Below, in pieces: positions 38,761 to 50,263 of a DNA stretch of 64,000 nt (its first letter is position 1; each line of letters starts with the position of its first letter). Under the pieces are notes generated by a model. The model had not been told where the DNA came from, did not search any database, and worked only from the letters and a program-made list of their open reading frames with translations. Both the position numbers and the translations under genes were made by a program. This DNA comes from Osmia lignaria lignaria (Eukaryota > Arthropoda > Insecta > Hymenoptera > Megachilidae), in contig NC_135046.1 of the NCBI RefSeq assembly GCF_051020975.1, positions 7,316,001 through 7,380,000 of the forward strand, read 5' to 3'.

Positions 38761-39009
38761 CCACCAGAGGGCGCTGATTCGACATCGAAATATTAGTTCA
38801 CATTTTTGCCGTCAGAGGGCCAGAAATCGAGCAAGATTTAGTTCCTCTTTTCGCCATCAGGGGGTGCTGAGTCGGCTTCGAAATTTTAATTCACATTTTT
38901 GCCGTCAGAGGGCCAGAAATCGAGCAAGATTTAGTTCCTTTTTCGCCACCAGGGGGCGCTGATTCGACATCGAAATTTTAGTTCACATTTTTGCCGCTAG
39001 GGGGCGCTA
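38761..39009 (+). promoter_or_regulatory. Array of six CTCF-like motifs
   Basis: Motifs at 38761-38776 (ccaccagagggcgctg), 38808-38823, 38853-38869, 38901-38916, 38946-38961 (ccaccagggggcgctg) and 38993-39009 (gccgctagggggcgctat). They are spaced 45-48 bp apart in the same orientation. The CCACCAGGGGGCGC core equals the classical CTCF consensus, which is conserved between insects and vertebrates. A reverse-oriented copy, ggcgccctctgg, lies at 39656-39667. The motifs sit in a tandem repeat of about 93 bp, so the number may reflect repeat amplification rather than selection. Confidence 0.5.
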
Positions 39010-39044
39010 TTTTTTCAAAAATTTCTACTCAATTTGAGGGATAT

Positions 39045-39520
39045 ACAGGGATGTATGGAATGCAGAAATATAAGTGATACAAGGATGTAAAGGATACAGG
39101 CATGTAAGGGTTGCACGGATGTAAGGGATGTTGGGATATAAAGAAGGCAGGAATGTGAAGAATGCAGAGTTGTAAGGGAAGTAGATATGTGAGGAGTGCA
39201 GGAATGTAAGGGATGTAGAGATGTGAGGAGTGCAGGGATGTAAGGGATGAAGAGATGTAAGGGATGTAGAGATGTGAGGAGTGCAGGGATGTAAGAGATG
39301 AAGAGATGTAAGGGATGTAGAGATGTGAGGAGTGCAGGGATGTAAGGGATGCAGAGATGTAAGGGATGAAGCGATGTAAGTAATTTAGGGATGAAAGGAA
39401 TGTAGGGATGAAAAGAATATAGGGATGAAAAAAATGAAGGGATGAAAAGAATGTAGGGATGAAAAAAATGCAGGGATGACGAGAATGTAGGGATGAAAAG
39501 AATGTAGGGCTGAAGAGAAA
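39045..39520 (-). repeat. GGGATGTAAGGGATG-type short tandem repeat
   Basis: Degenerate units of roughly 10-30 bp built from ggatgtaagg, gatgtgaggagtgcag and gggatgaaaagaatg. They are the reverse complement of the CATCCCT/CATTCCTT tract at 38560-38700. The 204-codon minus frame across them is only a Ser/Phe/His/Pro-rich translation of the repeat. Confidence 0.85.
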
Positions 39521-39858
39521 CAGGGAATTCAGGATAGCGATATTAGGTCGGAAAAAAACTCCGGAAAGAAAATAGAGGGCGATTATCATACTGGTTGTGG
39601 CTTTTTCATACGGACATTGACATTCAGGGGTGTCAAGGACCACGTTGTGCCAATGGCGCCCTCTGGATGCCGACCTTATATCATGTGGGGTGTCTAGAAC
39701 CCCCTAAATTATGAACCCTCGAAAACAAAAGCATGTCTAAACTTCTAACTCTGTAGTCATTGCTCGCAGCAACCGACAGAAGAGTTTTTATATAGTCATC
39801 AACGAATGTCTTCGTAGGTTAAATTATACAAATTGTGTATCAGTATTATAACAGTACA

Positions 39859-40794
39859 ATGTTGGGAAAAATTAAAACAAAACAAGAAAAAGGAGGTATG
39901 TAATAAAATATCAGTTAATTTATTATTTTTTATATTTTTAACAGTTTATGTTTTTGTATATTTGTAGTTTTTAATGTAGGTTATGTTTTGTTTAACAATA
40001 CTGTATATAAATATAAAAAATGTATACAATTTTGTTGAAATAACAAAATTTTTTACGATTTGTTGTTGAGATAAACTGTAAGTGTGTTTTATAAGTTTTG
40101 TTTCATTTGCTTGAAGCAATCACAAGCAGTTTACTTCTTCACTTGAAAATGTTGTATCATTCAAACAACAATGTTACTGCTATATTAAAATATATAGTAA
40201 CATTCCTATAATTTGATATACATTTTTGTTTTCAGAGATTATTGCATATAGTGAAGCAGCTGTTGTAAACAATGCTGCTGTAGTAGAATATTGTAGGATA
40301 TCAATGGCAGCTTTATCAGGTGGTACAGCTGGTTTATTAGGCTTAACAGGTTTATATGGTTTTGGCTTTTATATTTTTGCTGTATTTGGACTATGGGCAA
40401 GTATAAAGTATTTCTTTTGGGAAAATTATTGTAACATGTTTAATAAACTTTAAGGTTCAAATGTGTTTTTAGGCAATGTTATTATTAAAAGCAGGAGGTC
40501 AGTGGAAAAAATATTTTATAAGCAGACGAAATCTTTTAACAAGTGGATTTTTTGGAGGTCTCTTTGTATCCTTTACATATATACAATAAAGTGCAATCAA
40601 ATATTTATCACACAAATATTTTCCTTAACAGAAATTATTTAAAAAATAATATAATAGACATATGTGCTATTTTGGACGTATCCTTTCAAAACTTAAATAC
40701 TTTTATTTCAGTGAAATTGATGTTTATCATGTATATTGAACATTTTCCTCAATTTGAAATTAGATTTTTGTATGGTATGGTACATGTGTACTGA
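39859..40794 (+). CDS. EMC6: ER membrane protein complex subunit 6 (EMC6)
   Basis: Five exons, 39859-39895, 40236-40396, 40473-40565, 40658-40677 and 40764-40794, give 113 residues against 110 in human. Recognised segments are SEAAVVNNAAVVEYCRISMAALSGGTAG, LGLTGLYGF, LLLKAGGQWKKYF, SGFFGGLFTYVLFWT and the invariant FLYGMVHVY end. EMC6 is a membrane core subunit of the EMC insertase, which places tail-anchored and multi-pass proteins in the ER. Intron 2 has a GC donor (TGG then gcaagt), confirmed because the joined protein matches the human length exactly. Introns 3 and 4 start with gtatccttt, the U12 donor consensus, and flank a 20-nt microexon coding TYVLFW. AATAAA lies at 40833-40838. Confidence 0.95.
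40658..40677 (+). other. EMC6: 20-nt EMC6 microexon flanked by U12-type introns
   Basis: The acceptor aatag precedes ACATATGTG and the donor gtatccttt follows. The exon restores TYVLFW and two bases of a Thr codon, completing the conserved FTYVLFWTFLYGMVHVY end. The upstream intron (40566-40657) also starts gtatccttt and holds ttccttaac at 40621-40629. The downstream intron (40678-40763) holds ttcctcaat at 40745-40753, 11 nt before its acceptor. Both strings match the U12 branch-site consensus. Confidence 0.88.
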
Positions 40795-41628
40795 TTAAAA
40801 GGATCTGTAGGTTTAAGGGTTTATATTTTTTAAATAAATAGGTATGTCGTTAATTAATTGAATATATCACAAACAATTGCCAGTTGCTAAACAGAGTAAT
40901 AACATTGTTGAAAAAGCACTATGTGATTTATTGTATATGTATGTACATAGGACACTTTCAAAAATATATTTATTCCATCGTTCCATCTGTTTAATCGTGT
41001 TCATTATTGTACCTTTCTCAAAGCACAAATTGTTGTACTAAATATATTTAGATCTATGTTTATTTCTTCGTGTATGTAACATTTATGTAATGAATTATAT
41101 AATATACAAATAATGTAAACAAAAGAAAGCAGTGAATAAATTTGTTAATTGGTTAAAGCATTGTTCTAACGAAACGCTTTAATCCCTTCTTTATTTAACT
41201 ATGAACGTAAATAAACGATAACATATTTATTTCGCATCGAGTTAAACATTTCAATTCAAAAATAAAATTTCTTACGTTTAATCCTTTGTACAATATCGTT
41301 TTCAAATCAGTACATAAAATAATGTATTTCTTGTTATAACTCGAAGGAACGATCGATAATCATATATTGCTTTGTACTTGACATGCTCACATGTTTTTGC
41401 AATTTTTGTACTATTTTACCAGTTATTTAAAAAGAAAATTCATCAAATTCCAATACATCAAATAAATATACAAATCGCGACTCCAAAAAAACTATATTGG
41501 CAGTGAAGAGATAAATTTTGTTAAGCGCCGTCGCGTCGTAACAATTGAATCTGGTCACCGCTGAAGTGAGCATAATTTTCTATTATATCGTTATTCGAGA
41601 AATTGAAGGGGGTTAACATTCCAACGAA

Positions 41629-43850
41629 TTAAATCTTTGTTTCAGAACTTTGCTCAGGGACAGGTGTACTTTCGCACTGACAATTATCCGAGATATCCTG
41701 CAGAGGTGTCCCAGTTTCAAGGCCTTCTAGCTTCCTTTCTTGATCCATTTTATCCAGTTCCTTTTTGCTCAAATGATAAACTATTCCAGCTCCGTATCCA
41801 TCGCCCAAGACGTTTATCGAAGTCCTGATTCGATCCCTTCAAATGAGAATTAAAATATGCAACAATAACAATCACTAGATGGGATTCGACCTGAGCTTAA
41901 AATAATTATTGTGCTTACAACAACCAATCGACTGCAAACAATAAAGAAACATCGTCAGTGGGCAAACCCAGTGCAGTAAGGACGATCAACATGGTAATCA
42001 GGGCGGCACTGGGAATACTCGCTGCCCCTATACTCGCCAAGGTGGCCGTAAGACTATATACATGAAGGAGGATTTAAATAAATAATGAAACTTGCATATT
42101 TGCGTGTAGCATTGATTCTACAGACCTGACTGTTATAACTTCGCCTATTCCCAACGAGATTCCATTCATTTGAGCAATGAAAATCGCAGCAACGGCTTCG
42201 TAGAGAGCCGTTCCATCCATGTTCACCGTAGCTCCTACAGCTACTACAAATCGTGTCACTCTTGGATCGATTTTATTATTTTCTTCCAGGCAACGGAAAG
42301 TTATTGGCAAAGTTGCAGCACTACAAACATGAAATGTGCACGATAAACCATATCCACGAGTTAAACGGTATATTGGTATAAAAAATAAAAGAGCTGATTG
42401 CTACCTCGACGCTGTTCCCAAGGCTGTAACCCAAGCCTGCATCATACCTTTGAAGAAGACGGCTGGATTTTGTCGAGTCAAAAACCAAAATATCGCCGGC
42501 AGAGTGATTACAGCGTGAATTAATAATCCCAGGATAACTGTCACCATATACAGACCCAACATTTGTGCAGTCGCTGCCAGATTAGCGATCGACATTATCT
42601 TTCCAGCTATCAGACACATGATTCCGAACGGAGAGTACCTGTACGACATTAAAACTCGAACCGACGCTCTTCTCGGCCTGATCACGATTCGGGCGAGTAG
42701 CAAGGGAACTACCAAGCGTGAAATTAAGTTGAGTCTCGATCGCTCACCACATCACAATGATACCGACGAGCTGCATGATTATTTCGTTCAGTACCACGAA
42801 GAAGTCGACCATCAGTTTTCCTCGAGAACCAATTTGTCCCGCTAGAAGACCGAAAGTGATACAGAACACTATCATGCCCATCACATTCGTCCCGTCCTTG
42901 TAGATCAACGTTGGTTCCAGGATGAAATCGCTTTGATTCGCGCTACCTACGATTATCACCTTCTTCTTCACGTAAGCGGTCTGTGCCTGCTGGAAGCACG
43001 CCTGTACCAAGTTTTCCGGCACCATGTTTCTAGAAATAACATTCATCATTGATGCCCAATATCATTCGTATTGTGTCTCGCGTACCTAACTATGTCAAGA
43101 ATAGCATCCAAGGTAGAAACTTTAGTGTCCTCCGCCTTGGGTGCATTTATAGTGATCTTGATCCTAGGATCACCAGGATGGATCATTATCACCATCAGGA
43201 TACCGACTATAGCAGCTAGAATGGTGGTCACTGTGTAATATGCTAATGCCCTGAACCCCATTCTTCCTGAACTTCTAGCGTCCAATTGTGCCATCCCTAC
43301 GAACGAAAGAACTTAGCAAGCAATTCAACGAATGATTGCCGGAATTTTGCATAATCACCGGCGATAAGCGAAGAAACAATAAGCGGTAATATGAACATCT
43401 TCAATAATCGCATCAGAAGTTCCCCGGGAAAACTGACAAGAGTAATGGTCTGCGGTGATGGATTGATTAACCGACCAAGGAATCCAAGGATGAGACCCAC
43501 CAAGACGCTGGCAATCGTAAGGATTAGAAGCATGTTCTCCCCCATCCAGTCAACCACCTGTTCAACGGTATCGTGCAAATAACGTTAGTAAAGCGTAATG
43601 GAAAATTTTAACAAGCCATATAATTACTAACTGCCTGCAGTCTGTCGAGTGGCGACGCCTGTTGACGAACTTTCTCCTCGTCCACGGTAGTTATCTTCTC
43701 GATCTCGTCGGAAGTTGATCTGGAAATTGGTCCCGGTTAGAAGACAGTTTAAAAAGATATAGAAATTAATAGGTCTTACGTGGTAGCTTTAACTTCCGAA
43801 GTGCCCCTGAGGACCGCGACGGCCCCAGATATACGTTGCCCCAACGTCAT
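41629..43850 (-). CDS. Excitatory amino acid transporter (SLC1 family)
   Basis: Nine exons on the minus strand: 43780-43850, 43632-43719, 43359-43557, 43086-43296, 42748-43029, 42405-42638, 42126-42320, 41919-42053 and 41629-41836. All junctions are in phase; the product is about 540 residues. It is a trimeric Na+-coupled glutamate/aspartate transporter at the plasma membrane of glia or neurons. Seen: the TM1-2 region (NMLLILTIASVLVG, LLMRLLKMFILPLIVSSLIAG), AQLDARSSGRMG, HP1 as TALGTASSAATLP, TM7 NMDGTALYEAVAAIFIAQ, HP2 as AASIPSAALITM, and TM8 AVDWLLDRIRTSINVLGDGYGAGIV. The Met chosen (MTLGQRISG) is the first after an in-frame stop, but about 26 more open codons lie upstream (including FHDLPRAQRKALQEFLKRR), so a spliced upstream start is possible. 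I cannot decide between Eaat1 and Eaat2 types. Confidence 0.93.
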
Positions 43851-46080
43851 TATTCGTTGATCTGGTGCAACACGTCGCTTTAAGAATTCCTGTAGAGCCT
43901 TCCTCTGGGCACGAGGAAGATCGTGGAAGATTTCTTCTCTATCATCCCGCGACCTTCATCCCTACGACAGCTACTTCTCCACGTATCATCACCGTATAAA
44001 TTATCATTGATCATCAAACTCCGATTCGATCAGGATTTTAAGCTGCAATTAGAAACTTGATTTTCATACTTTCGTTCTATCGTAATGCTAGCTGATACTT
44101 GAACGTTATAGTTGTCTCATCAAATCGTTTCTTAATAAATCAAGTAAAAAGCTGCTCTTAACGAACGTTGAACAAATCAACACCTAAACCGAAAGGCGAA
44201 AGATTCGTTTTCCCGTATATGGTCGCACCTGAATCCCTGGGTAACCGATGCACCGTTTCAGGATCACTGAACTGATACGATAGAATCGTATAACGAGCTA
44301 AGTGACATCCGTAACCGTGGATCTTGGCAGGTCTTTTACGCGCAATGGACCACTGCCGAGCGACTACTACCGTATGATCGAATCCCCGGGACTTGGCTAG
44401 GTATCGCGTCGTTACGATCTGCCATCACGTAGATAATGTGCCCCATCCAGGAAGCTGATTAGAGCTCGCGAGGAGACGGAGGGTGAACACTGACGGGGGA
44501 ATGGGAGACATGTCAGTGAGCGAAAGAGACAGCCGGCTACAGGAAGAGGGCACTCATCACAACGGGTCGCACGGCACTGAATAAGCAGAAGGGAGAAAAA
44601 TGTGTACCACGCGAGTCTGTTTCATAGAAATAGATCCGTCTTTATTGGGTCCACGGCATCGGATAAATTGCTCTAAATGGAGAACCAGAACGGTTCATCC
44701 CTTGACGTGCAACCCCCCACGGAGTGTGATTGAAATACGTGTTACATATGTCACGCATTGCGAAACGATGTCACCTTCCAATCGTTCTTTAGTTTCTTTG
44801 TCTTATAAAAGCCAAAAGTCATATTTTATATAGTACATGGGAATATTTGATTTGAGTAGATAAATGATGATTTTGACACTCTCGGAGACCGGCGTATTGC
44901 TTTCAACGTACATGGGCAATTATTTGCTGATACCCATTTGTAGAGCAGATTTTAATCGAGTTTGTAACAACTTAATACGTCGTCACGTATTTGCAAGCTA
45001 ACGAGTCGGAGAATTAAAGTACACTCGATAGAAAGATTGTAGGCGTACCTATTGTATGCACGTGCTGTTTGGAAGACCTGCTTCCATCGAATCAAAAGCA
45101 ACACGTTAATTTGCTCTCCATTGCCAGGCTGAAGAGTAAATCGCGATTGTGACCAGTGAAGAGAATGATGCGTATCGTTTTCTCTTGTCCGAGATGATCG
45201 TTAAGATCTCTTCAGCCTTGACCAACATACAGAATCACGGAAAGTGATTCTGCATCAACGAAAATGTATGCAAAATCAGTTGTCACGTTAACATGGAGAT
45301 TCTGTTTATCGAATTAACAGAGTGAACTGTACGCGATCGCGATGGGGTCCGTCGTTAAATGTACCACAATGGAGAATGATCTCGTCCGTTTTGTTCTCGT
45401 TGCTTTCGGCAGAAATGCGGATCGGAATTGAAACGTTCATGGTGGATTATTTTGAAAGCATGTAGGATATGGACCAATTTGTAGGGCCCCTTTATATATC
45501 CGTTGGGAGGTAACCTAATTTCTTCAGCAACGATGGCTACGTACGACTATATGTAGACTAATATCGGGCTCACTATGGATCGTGCAGATGTTCAATGCGA
45601 GAATAAGTCAGCTCTCATCTTGGGCGAACGTTCTAACTTAAATGCGGGGTACGAAAGAGAAAAATCAAAGATTAAAAAATTGCTTCATAAATGATATTAA
45701 AAAAATTGTTCAGTGAAGCTGTCAAGGTCATCTCAACGTCAATAAAGTCTTGCTAAATTTGTATTTCAATAGAACAATGTGGATACGAATTTGCATCATC
45801 TACTATGTTACACAGATGTCAAAACCATTTACTCGATGGAAATGATCCACGAAAAGTAGGAAACGTGACATGACACGTGTTCTAAACGCCTTAGATTGCA
45901 TCATTATCTGTTTCATCAAACATGGAAATATTTTCCAGATGGGGTGGAAGGGTGAAACCCTTAAATAGGAACTGTCGTAGTACGAACCATCTTAGAATCA
46001 TTTGTGGGAGCGAACAGGTTTCATTTGAGTCTTTTGATTATCGTATTTTTGCGAATATCTTCTCAAATTATAGTGAAAAT
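43851..46080. other. Intergenic region between the divergent EAAT and fasciclin genes
   Basis: No coding exon recognised. It should hold the promoters and 5' UTR exons of both neighbours. On the minus strand a possible EAAT 5' exon ends near 44230 with a donor-like gtgcga. A small perfect hairpin (cagaatcac, 5-nt loop, gtgattctg) lies at 45230-45252. The longest frames are below 100 codons and unconvincing. Confidence 0.5.
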
Positions 46081-49000
46081 ATGTACGATTCAATTACAAT
46101 TAAAATATTAATTTTATGCCTGGTACTTGATACGATTTATGCTTATCAAAAAGGACCACGGTGGAACGTTGAAGATGCACAAAGACAAGGGTGAGACTTT
46201 AATGCTGTAATTGAAATCATACTCTGTTTCAAATTAACAAGTGATTTATGTTCTTTTTTCAGACCCAACGTGTGTGCCGTAGAAGTGAACGACGATATAA
46301 ATTACAGTTATTACACCGAGAGCAAACAGTGGAATCCGCGAAAAATCTGCGGCAAGGAAACGTAAGCATAATTTCACGTTGGTTTTAAAGCAACCCTTAT
46401 TTGTATACTTCAGTGCTTTCATTTGCTTTGCAGATTTGTCAGATACGAATGCTGCGCAGGATATTACAGGGTCACCGGTCGTTCTGGCTGTACAGGGGGT
46501 AGTGCATTCAATTTATTTAAAATCCTACGCGTAGTACCAAGCTTTTATCCTGTACTTTATTATGTCTTTTTACAGTGAAGCCATTAATTGACCTCATAGA
46601 AACAGCGCGACATGCAGGATCTATAAAATTCGCAAAATTAATAGAAAGATCGGAGTTTGCGAAAGAATTAAGAAGCGGCTCACCTCTAACATTGTTCGTT
46701 CCATCTGACGAAGCTTTTGATGTAAGTTCGATATGGATTAACATGATTAAATAAGCTTATTATTTTCTATCGCTTTTAGAATTATCTAAGAATAAAGGGT
46801 ATTCGAGCAGAATGGTTGCACGATGGCAATAGATACATCGATCTAATCGCGAATCACATTACGAATAGACGAGTGCTATCAAATCAATGGCAAGAAAATC
46901 TATTAGTTCCATCGAGATTACAGGGAAATGTTTTGAGGATAAATAAATTTTCCAGTGGCGTAAGCAGTAGCTATTCAACGTTGCACATTAACGATATAAA
47001 TTATTCATCAAACGTTCTGATTCGCACAGATGGAAACAGTAAATTGTCATCGGATTATTCGCAAGGATCAAATTGCCTCTAATGGAGTTGTACACATAAT
47101 TGACGGGGTTTTGGACCTCGCTCTGGCACAGAATTCAGATATCATTCATCTTGTTGCAAAGGACGGTAGATTCCAGATATTTACAAAAGCTCTCGAAAAC
47201 AGTGAGACCGCAAAGAGGATTAGATACAATGAAATACCGTGTACCATTTTTGCACCCACCGACGATGCTTTTCATAACATTCCCCAAAGGCAATTGAACG
47301 ACATGCTTTCAAACCGTGATGCGTTAAACGGTAACAAAATTATGTTCAAAATGTACATTTACATTCCTACCGGTTGTTTGATCTGACATTTTCCCGTAGC
47401 TCTAATTGCTCATCATGTTGTTACTCATCCCGTGTGTATGCCAAACATCATTTCGGAATACCATGCCACCACCATGCAGCAACAGAAACTCACGTTAAAT
47501 TGTGGTCCACGCGGGCCAATTGTAAATCATGCGAATCTAAAAAATGAGATGTACCATGGACAAAATGGGCTGTTGTACGTTCTTGATCGTGTATTACTTC
47601 CAGATCGAGGTGAATAATATTTGTACATGAATAGATACTCTATAGTTTTACTACGAACTGAACGTGTTTCAGCAAAATCAATTACGGATCTAATGAAGGA
47701 AGAAGGAGTATATACGTTCTTGAAAATAATCAGAACAGCCGAGCTGGAAGAAACTTTGAGGCATTTGAAACACTTTACGGTATTCGCTCCATCCGAAACA
47801 GCGATATATGGTACGTATTTAAAATTCATTGAAAATGTATTTCGTTAATTGCAAAATAATATATTTATTTACAGCTATGTCAAATCAACAGCTTGTAGAA
47901 TTGCAAAGAAATAAGGAAAGTGCTAGGAAATTCGTTTTCAGTCATACAGTTAAGGGAGTGTATTTTACTTATGAAATTGGCAATAATCAGGTAATTTTTG
48001 GGACATTAAGTTTCAGTTTATTCATGAACAGACAATTTTAATGCGCGATTTATTCCAGGTAGTTAAAACCCTTGAAGCAGGAGATCCTTTACGATTTCAA
48101 GTATATCCAGGTAACTTTGGAATAGAGAATGCATTGATTGTAAAAGCTGATAGAGAATGTACCAACGGTGTTTTACACGTTATAAACCACGTTTTACATC
48201 CTGCTAAGGAATCTTTGGATAATATTTTGAGGAGAAAAGGCAATTTTAGGTATTCTAAACAATTCGAAGAGATATTATTGCGCGCTCTTAAAATAGTACT
48301 GGTGGTGCAATCTCGCGCTGAGCGGTAAAGTCTTTTCAATTTTAAGAGCGCGCAATTCTCGAAACATACAAATGATTAATGCTCTGATAGAATTGCCCTT
48401 TTCTATTCCTTTGAAAATCTTTTGAAACCCTTACAGCATTTGGTTGGATGCAATGGAAAGAATCAAAGCTATCCAACCGGAAATATACGATCAATTTAAA
48501 CATCCGAATTCTTCATGTACATACTTCGTTCCTTCGGATGAGGCATTTAAGCGGCTGGGAAGTGTTAAACTTAAAAAATTATTGCAAGATAAAAATTATT
48601 TATCGAAGGTACTATTATGCTTAACAAAACATTAAGATTATTAATCGAAAGCAAGATTTTTCTGTTTATGTGTAGGTGATGAAAAACCACATTATGGACA
48701 ACATGATGATTTCTGAAAGTTTCAGACCAGACCTGCAATATACTTTAAAGACGAAGGGAGATATGGTAAACGTAGTAAGAAAGAACAATAAAGTATTGGT
48801 AAGTAATGACTCGTTTATTTATTACGAATATTTCCGTTTTAAAAATTCTTTTCTTTCAGGTGGATGATGCAACGCTGGTAAAATGTGACATTATGAATAA
48901 AGCTGGAGTAGCTCATGAAATAAACTCAGTAATACTACCTGAACATTGCTCTCGTGGTTATAGAAAAACACCTAATGGAACCACAAAAAGAATATGTTAA
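46081..49000 (+). CDS. mfas: Secreted FAS1-domain protein, midline fasciclin/TGFBI (ig-h3) type
   Basis: Thirteen exons: 46081-46190, 46263-46361, 46434-46498, 46576-46721, 46780-46959, 47030-47330, 47400-47609, 47673-47810, 47875-47990, 48059-48249, 48437-48608, 48676-48798, 48860-49000. They join in phase to 663 residues, close to human TGFBI (683). The order is: signal peptide (ILILCLVLDTIYA), a Cys-rich EMI-like module (NVCAVEV..WNPRKICG..YECCAGYYRV), then four FAS1 domains at roughly residues 93-225, 228-365, 370-510 and 520-650. H1/H2-type motifs are TLFVPSDEAF, TIFAPTDDAF, TVFAPSETAI and TYFVPSDEAF; NGVVHIIDGVL, NGLLYVLDRVL and NGVLHVINHVL mark domain ends. The family works as extracellular matrix adhesion protein. 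The start is the ATG just before the signal peptide. The gene name is by architecture. Confidence 0.88.
48277..48356. repeat. Perfect 18-bp intronic inverted repeat
   Basis: attgcgcgctcttaaaat at 48277-48294 pairs exactly with 48339-48356, leaving a 44-nt loop. It lies within the 187-nt intron 48250-48436 of the fasciclin gene. It may be a tiny transposon relic or an intronic RNA hairpin. Confidence 0.7.
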
Positions 49001-50263
49001 TTAAACAAGTACTTATATGTATGTAAAAATGTATATGTGCAAACTAACGAATAGTCTTGTATGTGTCTACAAACATAAATATATATGCTATACTATTTAA
49101 ATTTAATAATTTAAATCTAATTGTAAGAAACTTTAAGGCGATGCGAGCGTCGAGGCCGAACTTCGAATTCCGCGTCGGTAAAACAGTCAACGTTTCATCG
49201 AAAATTAGGCCGAACAGAAACTGATTTAAGCGCCACCTCAATTATCGCATGCTATCAACCCTATCAACTAACGGCATGCTATACTACGTCACCTTTTGCA
49301 TACACCTAAATGACATGTGTATGCTACGATAGCTATATGTATAAGTACATAATTAAACAATACTGACCATACATTCATTATTATTAATTTTCGTTCCGTA
49401 AAATTGTAGTTGCAATGTGATACACTTCAGAATCTGAAAGGCATAGTTCCTGAAAAATATATAACAGAGATTAAATAGAAAAGAAAGCATAAATTTCGCA
49501 GCCAATTCGCTCGTATTATTTGCTGTATAATTAATAAATGTACCATAGAAATAATGATACAGTTATTAATTAGTCATCAAATAATAACGATTGCCCAGTT
49601 CTCACCACGAGGAGGTTGCTGTGGTTTGAAGACCCGCCCTACCTCATCCCATCCACCCTCCATTTATGCAAATTTTTACTTTCATTCAATAATGAATTCC
49701 TCTTGAAAATTGTTATAAGAAAAATATTTGTTAGTCAACGTAGCGAATTTCTATCAAATGAAAAGCAGAAATTATGTGTTCTGTGGACAAGAGCGAGATC
49801 TGGCGTCTAACCAGAGTCATGGATAAAGTCATGGCCTTTCCAATGTACAACGTCTCTGCTTGAAATATCTTCGTCAGGGTTGATTTCTTTCTACCATTGC
49901 GTATCAAACAACTTCGTTCTTTCTAAATTCCATATTTTGTGATTTTCTTTTTATTTTATTTTTAACCGACTTCGAAAAGAAGGAGGTAATTAGTCATTTG
50001 TAATTAGTCAAAAATCATCCAAGTTCCTTTTTCAGGAACTATAAAATTACTATAGTTATACGTTCTATATGGTAATATTGCAATCCCGAAAATACTTTTC
50101 TGAATTTAAACTATTGTTTCCCAATTAAAAGATATATAAATCTTTTTATAGTAGCTCTTAGCTTGATATCGCTTTCTAAAAGTTATCTTTAGAAAACGAT
50201 ATCAATTACCAGGTCACACCACGTGGAGGTGGCTACGTTAGTGACCCACCCTAAAATCATAAG

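Larger units (their letters stand above)
37480..39720. mobile_element. Foldback (nested inverted-repeat) block between CMC4 and EMC6
   Basis: Left segment 38287-38361 is matched in reverse complement by 39588-39660. Shared elements include the CATTGGC segment, the GGTCC..ACACCCC core, GTCCGTATGAA and CACAACCAGTAT. Inside these, CATCCCT/CATTCCTT repeats at 38560-38700 face reverse-complement GGGATG/AAGGAATG repeats at 39045-39520. At the centre is an array of CTCF-like motifs. This three-layer inverted layout suits a foldback-type transposon or a large palindrome from replication slippage. There is no transposase. It lies in what would be the shared upstream region of divergent CMC4 (-) and EMC6 (+). 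Confidence 0.6.

Noticed and set aside
39029..39643. 204-codon minus-strand open frame
   Set aside because: It is the translation of a GGGATGTAAGG-type tandem repeat; the residues are periodic Ser/Phe/His/Pro with no domain.
44360..44400. tRNA B-box-like gatcgaatcccc
   Set aside because: No matching A box or acceptor stem at the right distance.
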